A stretch of DNA of 64,000 bases from Limanda limanda (Eukaryota; Chordata; Actinopteri; Pleuronectiformes; Pleuronectidae). Made by a program: the position numbers and the translations under genes. Positions 12,501-23,777 of this stretch are shown in pieces; the stretch's first letter is position 1, and every line of letters starts with the position of its first letter. Where the stretch lies: assembly GCF_963576545.1 (NCBI RefSeq), contig NC_083639.1:26490118-26554117 (forward strand). The letters run 5' to 3'. A model generated the notes under the pieces. That model was not told the origin of the DNA, ran no database searches, and saw nothing but the letters and a program-made list of their open reading frames with translations.

Positions 12501-15267
12501 TTTGGGATCCCTGATTTTATCGTGTGGATAGAACCTCAGTCTCCCTCCATCCTCCAATGTGGACGGGTGCTCTGGTTGTTCAAGTCTGAGTTCCACAGAA
12601 AAAACTGATTTCTTTATGTTGCAGAAACAAGGAGCTAGACCTGGCTCTCGTTTCTCAGTGTCAGAGCAGATATCGTTCATTGAATTGCACGGAAATCAAG
12701 ACACATTTATATTTGTGTCCCAGAATTTGTACAAAGCCGAGCTGACCTCAGGCACCAGGTAGAGACACACAACCATCACACTCCTATATGGTTAATTTAG
12801 AGTCAGCACAATTGTTGTGGTCACAGTTGGTCTGTAGATTGTGTCGTCAGCTTCCTTCATGATCTCAGACTGACTCCTTCATGTTCAGGCCTCTGAGGTC
12901 AAACCAGCTCTATGTTCTGATCTTGTCTCTGAAGATTCTGCGGTTCTCTACGACTCAAACCTGATTTATATATATATAGAGAGTATTTCTGATTGTGGTT
13001 CTGAATGAGTTTTGGACCAATCAGACGCCTCCCTGATGGAACGACAACAACATTGAAAGTGCCTCAAACTTTTATACATTAATATGAAGTATAAGAAACT
13101 GTTTTAAAAAATCTAAATGTATGGATCTTGGGCCCCAAAGATCATCATATAGACTTCCAATAAAAACAAATTATGGCGCCATACATATGTCTGTATAACA
13201 CAGAGACTGGGTTTTACTTTGGACAAATGTTCAGTCAGTGATTGGTCCAGTGTGATAATTAAAATGACATTTTGTTAATTTTGTTTCGCTTTCATCACTT
13301 TCTCTTGATTTCAGTTTGTTTTCAAATCGAGCATCTGTAGATGTCGATGTAAACGCTAAACTACTCTGTTCTTTTCACACCTTTTTCAAAGGGTTTTCAT
13401 TTCTAAATGTACAGGAGTTTATTTACAACTGCAGATATTTGGATTATATATCTCAAATGTCACTGTATTAACAAAAATATATAGAATATAATAAAGATAT
13501 AGATACAAATGTAAATACATCCATTTAGCAATAGGATGTGTATTTTTTGTGTTTTTACATAGAATTAAATGTAATTAAACTTTCAAACCAAAAAGGAATT
13601 GTATAATTTGATGGTTAATATTTGATGTATTTATGGCGTTTACACTTTGTTTAGACCAAACAAAAAAAATATCCTCGAGTTTTATGATTCTGATTCACAC
13701 CAAGCCCCAAATGTTTAGATTAAATTGATCAAAATCGAGAAAGAGGTCAGAGAAAGGTCTGAAAATGTTTGGGTAAGAGAGGAATTCTTGTCTGCTCCCC
13801 CCAGCAACCGGTCACAGAGCGACTGTGTTCATTCAGTCTGCAGAAACTCAAAGGCCAAGTGTGATTGTGAAGCTGTGACCTTCAATAATTGAACGATGAC
13901 AAAAAGGAGCGTCACAGCCGCTTGCTCCTCCAGTGGGAGTCGAGAGCGCAGCCGAGAAACATTCCTTCCAGAGGAGCTCAGAGCCAACTCTCTGTTCGTC
14001 TCCAGATAGAACGAATCCACACGAGCTGGTTTCACACGTTCACTGAATAAAACTACTGTTTAGGATCAAATATGGCGATCCACCAACAGGAAGCCTTTGG
14101 GTTTCTCCTCTTTCTATTGGCCCTGCACAGTTTTTAAACTCCTATATTAGAATTTTAAATAATAAAGGCGCTTTCACAGATTCATGTCTTGTATTGTAAA
14201 AGGTGGAAAAGATTCTATTGCAGTTATTCGTGGAATAAAAGCAAACAATCACAGAGCTTCCATTAAGTTAGTATCAGTTAATAAAGTGTAAACCAGACAT
14301 TAATGATCACACAGGTAACGAAAAAGAAAATCTAAATTTTACTGAAACACACAATGAGACATAATAAAAGTAAAAAAACGATTCACACTTGAAACATGTG
14401 AGTGGATCATACATGAGCCACGTGTGAGCAGCAAAATACAGTCAAAACAAACAGTAGGTCTTCATCTTCTGTTTCACATCAGTCTAAAATATCAAAACTA
14501 TCCAGTGTTTGTCTCACAGTACTCCCAATATCCTGAATGAGTGTTAGACAATTATTAAAAACTACAAAATGTAAAACGTAGCATAAAAAAACTGCTAAAC
14601 TACTGAGTCCTTTAATAACAGGATTAAATCCATCTAAACTTTTAAATCTAACTCTAGTCTCTGCTCCAGGAGTTCATACAGACTGCGACTAAAAGATTAT
14701 TCCAGTTGATCACAGCTTGGGTTTTATTTCGGTGGTTTTGTGCATCAAGTGAATCAGCAGCAAGAACATCATGTCTGAGAGGAGAGAAAATAACCGAGAT
14801 TATCTTTATTTCATCAAATAATATGATTCAGATCAGCATTTCACTCAAATATGACTCTTCTCACTCTAGTTGCTGTTTCACCAGTGATAAAAACAGGTTT
14901 GGTTTAGCGAGTGGACCCCCGACACCAGCCTGGGAGGTCCGGGTTGGGTTTGGACATAACTTCTGAAATGACAGGTTTGGTGACGTTAGCTGGTCCATCT
15001 ATCGTCTTTACAGTGCAGTAGTGTAGGCCTCTCAAGTTCTTCTACATTAACCAATGAAAACAGTTCTGTATGTACGTAACTTTATGCTTCTGTTATGTGA
15101 AAACACCAAAGGACCATGTTGGAAACTCAATATTGTCTAAAAAGACGTTGAATGTTGGAGCTCAAACCAAAAAGGACCAGAACCAGACAGAAATGTCCAC
15201 ATACTTTTGGCCTTAAAGTTTAATCTGAGTTCACTTTTATCTCGTTTCCAATCTGATCAACTGACAT

Positions 15268-15273
15268 TTTATT
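15268..15273 (-). terminator. Candidate poly(A) signal for gpr37l1
   Basis: Read on the minus strand this is AATAAA, about 165 bases after the gpr37l1 stop codon. It is the first such hexamer I noticed downstream. Position is the only support, so the assignment is tentative. Confidence 0.35.
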
Positions 15274-15436
15274 ACACTTGACTTGTCCGACTTCTTTTCA
15301 GTGACGATCTCAGCAATTTATCTCCGGACGGCCATGTTGTTGTTACTGACATACGTGATGCACCAAACGACAAATAAGAACAAAGTTTTAATAAACCTAA
15401 ACGATCCTTTAAAGTTCCTCGTGTGGCGGTTCAGTC

Positions 15437-18400
15437 TCAGCACGGCGTGCCGATGGCTGCTGAAGAGTCTTTAACCGGTTCTGTCCCCAACAGGCTCTTC
15501 ATCGTGTCCTCCTTGCTGGACGGAGACAGGGACGATGGAGAGAGGGAAGTGGGCGAGGAGAGGTTGGAGGTGGCCGTGGCCGACGCTGAGGAGGAGGAAG
15601 AGGAGCTGCCGTCGGGGAGGCACTCCTCACAGCAGCAGCAGCAGCAGTCCATGAAGGCCTGGCCCAGGGATCGACACAGACACAGCAGCAGCACCGGCGT
15701 CGCCGAGCAACGCACGAACAACAGGAACTGTCCGATCAGGCTGAGCGCCGGCAGAACCACCGCCGGGAGCACCGAGGACTCCGGGATGGAGATGTACGAC
15801 AGCGTGATGTTACAGATGCTCTCTGGCAGGTTGCACGTGATGTACAAGATGGTGAGCGCCATCACGGTGGAGCGCAGCCGCTGCTCCCTCACGTGCGGCT
15901 TCTTCTTTGAGGAGGAGCAGGACGAAGAGGAGGAGGAGGAGCACCTGCCGGGCGCCTTGCCGCCCTCGGGTCTCTGGAGCAGACGCTGGGCCAACACCTG
16001 CCTGGTCACCAGGTCGCAGGCCAGCGTGAAGAGCAGCGGCAGACAGAGGTAGCAGCCGAAGATCCACCAGGTCCGGGCCTCGTGGTAGGTGAGCACCAGA
16101 GAGAAGACGCCCTCCGGCAGCTCGGCAGACGGCTCCTGAACACAGACGTCCACTGTGAACGCATCGGCTCGGCCTCTGAACGCCGCCATCAGCGAGGCGG
16201 CCGGCTGGCTCTGCAGCAGGTCGCTGGGCAGCGCTGGCAGGCTGACAGTTTCCTGGAAGAGCTGCCACAGGAGCAGCTCGGGGGCCGCCAGCACCATGGA
16301 GCCCACCCAGATGACAGCCAGCTTGGAGAGGATGGACTGGCAGGGCTCCACCTTGGGCGCCTGCAGGGGCCCGGGGCCGGTGGCGGCGTGGAACCGGTCG
16401 ATGCTCAGAGCACAGAGGCTGAACGTGGCCACGCCCAGAGACGTCACCTGACAGAGAAGAGAGAGAGACGGTGTATAAACGGAAGATAAGGACACTTGGT
16501 GGAGGTTAATATTTATTATGAATGAATAAAGCCACTTGTGAAACTATGGAAATGTGGAAGTTAAAACATTTTAGCTAATAGTGGAAACTCTGAATCAGAA
16601 TCAGAAGCTATTTATTGCCAAGTAGGTTTACACCTACCTGTAATCTGCTCTGGTTATTGGTGCATACAATGAACATAGAAACATAAAAACACAATAAATA
16701 CACCACACATAAGAAAAACAATAAAAAACAATATATATTTACTCACTATTTACTTCTTATTTACTCACTTTTTCTAATATTTATGCAAAGTAATATTTAT
16801 TTAGACATAAACATATCTATATAAAAATATATAAAAGATAAAAGATATAAAAAGTGAAGTAAAAAGTGATATGGCAGTGGCAGAGGTTATTTAAAAATTC
16901 AAATAACCTCTGCTTATATGACTTATTACCGTTTTTAGATATAAAGTATAAATTAGGGATGGGGGGAAAAATCGATTCAGTTACAAATCGCAATTCTTGT
17001 GAATAACGATTTTAAAATCGCCATGCTGCCTCCCAAATCGATTTTTAAAAAAACATATTTATTGGTTTATAGCGGGGGGGATATATGGGGGGAGCAACAT
17101 CACCCCAGAGCATGTTGATCAGCTCTTGTTTTTGCACAAGAATCTAAACATACCCAAGCACTAGCTTTGCATCGGCTACATGCAAACAACAATAGCCTAC
17201 TTCTTGTTTATTTCAAAGATTATATTTTAAGTAAACTATTATACATTCTATTTAATTTACCTTTTATTTATTGTTTAAAAGTAGCCTAAGTGGCATACAT
17301 TTCTTAATCTGTCAGTTTGTGTGCAGTTGACAGGGGCTATACAATAATAGGGCACATTTTTATTTATTTTCTCTATTGGCTGCCCAGCAGTCATTAAGTT
17401 AATGTTAATATTTGAAATAAAACTGGTAAAGCTCTAAGTGAATTTGACTGTGTTGTATTTGAAGGAATGATTCAACTTTTTTCCATGGTCCAGTATTTCA
17501 AAAAAAAAAAATAACCAAAAGAAATCCCAGGAAATCGTAATATCGAATCGCAATACCCACAGAAATCGCAATACATATCGTATCTCCACCTAAGTATCGT
17601 GATCGTATCGTATCGGGAGGTCCCTGCCGATTCCCGTCCCTTGTATAAATCAATTTGAGGCTCTTCAGGTTTTCCTGGTGCACGGAACAGATTCATGCAG
17701 CTGCTGAAGTGAAGCAGAACAAGACGTCACACAGATCAACACGGAGCACAGGGGACGTCCTGCTGCTTGAACCCCGAGTTAGAGACTTTCCTCAGTCTTA
17801 TTGTGAAAGAGAATCCGTCACAATTACAGCAACGAGAGCCTGGCTGAAAACAAACCCCGGCTTTATTTAACCTTTTGAATTCGGCTAGGAGGAAACACCG
17901 GGAGCCACGAGAGAACACGGAGTAATTATGTCGTAACAGCTCTCAGGGACAGTTTATCGACGCCTCGTGCACATTAACGCCGCTGATGGTTTTGGCCCAA
18001 ACCAGAGACTTGTCCTCCTTCTGTCAGAGCTTAATGACTCCAAACAGTTAAAACACAGCTCGAGATAATTAACACCGAGCTCTAATTAGCATGAGAATAG
18101 ACAAACTAACAGAGTGGCCCAGTGGCAGCTGGCAGCCTGACCCGCTTTCAACTGTTCAATTCAAACTGCTGAAGAGCCTTTTGCCACACGCTAGCAAGAA
18201 ATAAATTCAAATTCATTAGCATGAAAATAGGTGAAGCGACGGAAGAGGAGAGGGGGGGGCGGCAACCTGGACTCGTTAAAGGCTGTTTAATACAAGCTGG
18301 TATTACAAATTAGTCTCACAGGAAATACACTGAAGGCTCCAGTATGCTTCTACGTTCTCCATTTCTCGGAGAGGGCTCCACTGGGGCGAAGAGTCTTTTT

Positions 18401-21400
18401 GATTTTTACTTCTCCGACCACTGTACGTCGAAACAAATTCACCGCCAAACCCATAGGTGGCGCAACGGAAGACAAGCTCAGAGAAGAGCTGTCCGACATG
18501 AAGACGGAGAGTTAGAAAAATCAGAGGTGTACGAAAAGCTCTCCGAGGCGCTCGGAGAGGGCGTTCCACGACGGATAGGGCGGTCTTATCTATCCGTTTT
18601 ACAAAATACGTACAAGCATAAATTGGCCTTGACGGTCCGATTTACACAATCTGCTGTTAAGGGGCAGGAAGCTTCTGGTTTCCATTTCTAGTTTAACCAA
18701 CCACGGTTGAGCCGGCGTTGGTTGGCCGCACGTTAACCACTCGCCAATGGACCAAACTAAGAAGCCAAGAAGAAGACGAAGAAGAAGAAGGAGTGAGAAG
18801 TAGAAGAACATGTAGAAGTAGAAGTAGAAGGAGTTGAAGAAGACGAAGAAGGAGAAGAAGTAGAAGAACATGTAGAAGTAGAAGAAGTTGAAGAAGACAA
18901 AGGAGTAAGAAGTAGAAGAACATGTAGAAGAAGAAATAGAAGAAGTAGAAGAACATGTAGAAGAAGAAATAGAAGAAGTAGAGGAAGACGAAGGAGGAGA
19001 AGAAGTAGAAGAACATGTAGAAGTTGAAGAAGTTGAAGAATACGAAGAAGGAGAAGAAGTAGAAGTAGAAGTACATGTAGAAGTAGAAGCAGAAAGAGTT
19101 GAGGAAGACGAAGAAGGAGAAGAAGTAGAAGAACATGTAGAAGTAGAAGAAGTTGAAGAAGACAAAGGAGTAAGAAGTAGAACATGTAGAAGAAGAAATA
19201 GAAGAAGTAGAAGAACATGTAGAAGAAGAAATAGAAGAAGTAGAGGAAGACGAAGGAGGAGAAGAAGTAGAAGAACATGTAGAAGTTGAAGAAGTTGAAG
19301 AATACGAAGAAGGAGAAGAAGTAGAAGTAGAAGTACATGTAGAAGTAGAAGCAGAAAGAGTTGAGGAAGACGAAGAAGGAGAAGAAGTAGAAGAACATGT
19401 AGAAGTAGAAGGAGTTGAAGAAGACAAAGAAGGAGTAAGAAGTAGAAGAACATGTAGAAGTAGAAGGAGTTGAGGAAGACGAAGAAGGAGAAGAAGTAGA
19501 AGTAGAAGTACATGTAGAAGTAGAAGCAGAAAGAGTTGAGGAAGACGAAGAAGGAGAAGAAGTAGAAGAACATGTAGAAGTAGAGGTAGAAGGAGTTGAA
19601 GAAGACAAAGAAGGAGTAAGAAGTAGAAGAACATGTAGAAAAAGAAGTAGAAGGAGTAGAGGAAGACGAAGAAGGAGAAGAAGTAGAAGAACATGTAGAA
19701 GTAGAATGAGTTGAGGAAGACGAAGAAGGAGAAGAAGTAGAAGTAGAAGTACATGTAGAAGTAGAAGCAGAAAGAGTTGAGGAAGACGAAGAAGGAGAAG
19801 AAGTAGAAGAACATGTAGAAGTAGAAGTAGAAGGAGTTGAAGAAGACAAAGAAGGAGTAAGAAGTAGAAGAACATGTAGAAAAAGAAGTAGAAGGAGTAG
19901 AGGAAGACGAAGAAGGAGAAGAAGTAGAAGAACATGTAGAAGTAGAATGAGTTGAGGAAGACGAAGAAGGAGAAGAAGTAGAAGTAGAAGTACATGTAGA
20001 AGTAGAAGCAGAAAGAGTTGAGGAAGACGAAGAAGGAGAAGAAGTAGAAGAACATGTAGAAAAAGAAGTAGAAGGAGTAGAGGAAGACGAAGAAGGAGAA
20101 GAAGTAGAAGAACATGTAGAAGTAGAATGAGTTGAGGAAGACGAAGAAGGAGAAGAAGTAGAAGAAGATTGTTATTTTTCATTTAAAGATTTTATTTGAT
20201 ATATTCTCTTTCTTTTCTGTATAACGTTGCATTTGTTTTTTTCTGTTTTTCTTTTTCTGTTGTTACGTTGTGTTTTTTTTTTTTTTTTTTTTCCTGAAGT
20301 TATATTGCCCAATCCATGTCTGTCTGGACACATTGGTTTTGATTGTTGTACTCATGTTTACCTCCTGTCTCTGTAATGTCCATTCAGCATTGCACTTATA
20401 TAGATTGAAAATCCTTCAATAAACAGATTTTGATTTGAAAAGAAATATATAAATAAACGATACGAATTTAGAAGAACATGTAGAAGTAGAAGTAGAAGAA
20501 GTTGAAGAAGACGGAGTAAGAAGGAGTAAGAAGGAGTAAACCGTGTGGAGAAAAGAGGCGGAGCACACACCTCAGCTAGTTTTTTAATTGATCCTCATTC
20601 GTATGGAGGAAGTCGTTAGTAGAGATTAGCTCAAAATCTCATCTGGACCCAAAACACCGACAAAAAGTATCGTGGTTTGTGTTTTGTTCGGAGAAACGTT
20701 GGACTCTCGTGTGGGACAAATAAATGTATCTTAATCTCAGGAAACTCGTGGGACGGTGGACAGAAGACAGAGTCCTGGCCCGGACAGACAGGGGGTCCAC
20801 CAGAAGACCCCAAATATAGGCCGTTGCCCCCGGAGTCTGATTGGTTGGGACGACGGTCTCAGCTCTAAATGCATTACGTGAACCTCTGATCTTTTGGAAA
20901 TGTGTGTGCACAGTATCATTGTGCAGGATTTTTGTTAACTGTTGTTTTTCGTTTGCAAATTGTTTCATTATAATTAATTTATTGATTAGTTGATTTTATT
21001 ACACTTTATTTACAGTTAATTGCTTAATTGAAAACATAATTGGCAGCCTAAAAACAACCTTGATTATGTGTATGTTATAAAATGTGATATATCTATACAC
21101 CTGTATATGGGTAGTTGACAAATAAGGGTGAAACAGTATTTTTTTAAACACAGATTAATGAGGATTACAGTTGTATGAAATTATAATTTTCAAATGCTGA
21201 ATTTTTTTAAACTGCTAGTGTTCCATGGATTTTTTGTATAATCATAATAATGTTATTTTGCTGTAAAAACTAATATACTAGTTTTGTGCATATTAAAAGC
21301 TAATATTAATAAAGTCATTATATACAATATAATGCCAAGGCAGTTATAACCTGCTCCATATATTTCTGGTTTATTTTGTTAATATGTAAGTTTAATGCTT

Positions 21401-23745
21401 CACCTATGTTACGGTCACACCGCAGGACATTTTGCGTATTTACCTTAAAATATAATCAAAACATAACAGATATTTCATACAAAATCATAAGTTTAAAACA
21501 AAGTACCACAATATGCATCACATCCATGTGTTTTTTATGTGGTTAAATGCATCTAAATAGACATTTACACTTAGTTACAGAAAAATCATGCGTCATGTCA
21601 TTCACCCATATATTGTTGTCTTACTGTATACATTGTTGGTTGATGTCAGATTGTTGTTTTATGTTTTATGTACAGTGCACCAACCACACCAAGGCAATTT
21701 TCTGTATGTACAAATATACTTGGCAAATTAAAAAATTCTGATTCTGATATAAACTCTCTCCAGTTTTTTTTTCCCATTTTCAGTCTGATTCTGATTCAGC
21801 AGCCGATCAGAATTCTCCGTCTCTCTGTGTCTCGTTGGAAACTCTGCAGCTGTAAACAAACAGCCCAGCTGCTGTTTACTACATTTGTGTATTTCACCGT
21901 TTGTCTCTGAGCTGCAGAAGAAGAGTCGCTTCACGGTGGGCGACCCCCCCCGGCCCCCCCGATCACAACAGACGGGTGAAGTGTCCATAACAGCTCGTCT
22001 GTTCTAAGTAAAAGACTCAGAGAGTGAGGAGCATGGAGACACAATCAGGCCTTTCACCACAGTGTGTTTATTAAACTTCAGAATGAGTCCATCGTGGGGG
22101 GGGGGGGGGTGACAACAACAGTGACAGTGTGAAACCAGGCTGTTGATCATCAGAAGAACTTGTTTGTTTTAACTGTTAAAACGTGTTGGATTCATTTTCC
22201 ATCTCACAGCTGCAGATTCATATTCTCACAGTTCTGGTCCAGTCTCTCGTTTGAGTTTCTCTGAAGTGAGAGATTTTAATATTACTGTAAATTAACTATA
22301 ATCTGGTTTTGTCCTGCAGGTGTGATAAATAAATAATCTTTTCCGTCTCTAATAAGACTTGGGATTTTGGAAAAATGTGATGAGCATTTCTCACTATAAC
22401 TTTAAATGCTTTGTTATGGATCATTGTAATATCTCTCTGACGTCAAGTCGAGTCTCTGAGGACTGTAACGGTTGTTTTGAATATTTTGTTCTTTCTCTTT
22501 AAAAGGTGTTTTGAGCAGCATATTTGTTTTGAGTATTTTGTGGATCAGTAGTGTCACTTTGCTTTAAGTCGTAATATTTTATGGATAATTTTAGCATCCC
22601 TGTGAATTTGTTTTGATTCTTTGAAGCTCATTCTGGTTGTTAATGGAGTCAATGGCGTCTCTTGACGTAGTTGCCTTTATGGATCATCCTAGTATCAGTG
22701 GTGTCTCTATGTTTTATGGATAATTTTAGCATCATAGTGGAGGAATTCTGAGCCTCTTTGTGGTCATTATGGATTTTTATTAAACATGACAGTTCTCAAA
22801 TGCCGAGTATGAACTGAGCAGGCTGAGCCGGGAAGAGGAGGCAGATCCAGTGGATGGAGGAGCTGCACCTTGATGTTGGTTGCCACTCGCCAATGGACCA
22901 AACTAAGAAGCCGAGAAGACGACGAAGAAGAAGAAGAAGGAGTAGAAGTAGAAGAACATGCAGATGATAGAAGAAGTTGAAGAAGACGAAGGAGTAGAAG
23001 TAGAAGAACATGTAGAAGAAGTTGAAGAAGTAGAAGTAGTGGTAGAAGTAGAAGAAGGAGTAAGAAGGAGTAGAAGAACATGTAGAAGTAGAAGAAATTG
23101 AAGAAGACAAAGACGGAGCAAGAAGGAGTAGACGAACATGTAGAAGTAGAAGTAGAAGAAGTTGGAGAAGACGAAGACGGAGCAAGGAGTAGAAGAACAT
23201 GTAGAAGTAGAAGTTGAAGAAGACGAAGAAGGAGTAGAAGAACATGTAGAAGTAGAAGAAGAATAAGTTGAAGAAGACGAAGACAGAGCAAGAAGGAGTA
23301 GAAGAACATGTAGAAGTAGAAATAGAAGAAGTTGAAGAAGACGAAGAAGGAGTAAGAAGGAGTAGAAGAACATGTAGAAGTAGAAGTAGAAGTTGAAGAA
23401 GACGAAGAAGGAGTAGAAGAACATCTAGAAGTAGAAGAAGAATAAGTTGAAGAAGACGAAGACGGAGCAAGAAGGAGTAGAAGAACATGTAGAAGTAGAA
23501 GTAGAAGAAGTTTAAGAAGACGAAGAAGATGGATTAGAAGAACATGTAAAAGTAGAAGTAGAAGAAGTTGAAGAAGACGAAGAAGGAGTAGAAGTAGAAG
23601 AACATGTAGAAGTAGAAGTTGAAGAAGACGAAGAAGACGATGAAGGAGCAAGAAGGAGTAGAAGAACATGTAGAAGTAGAATAAGAAGAAGAAGAAGTAC
23701 AAGAAGAAGAAGAAGAAGAAGAAGAAGAAGAAGAAGAAGAAGAAG

Positions 23746-23777
<32 letters not shown>

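Larger units (their letters stand above)
11109..15267. other. Intergenic DNA downstream of gpr37l1
   Basis: Contains one dispersed repeat, a CA tract and a possible regulatory stretch at 12050-12500. CCACATACTTTTGGCC at 15199-15214 resembles one end of a Tc1/mariner-type MITE, but the partner end is missing. Confidence 0.5.

Noticed and set aside
15199..15214. Complete Tc1/mariner-type MITE
   Set aside because: CCACATACTTTTGGCC resembles one end, but no inverted partner lies nearby.
15423..16052. Plus-strand 209-residue frame
   Set aside because: Antisense shadow of gpr37l1 exon 2, Ser/Glu low complexity.
18599..20182. 527-, 452- and 373-residue minus-strand open frames over array A
   Set aside because: They consist of Leu/Ser/Phe/Thr runs created by a tandem repeat whose period is a multiple of three. 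They occur in all three frames and have no domain.
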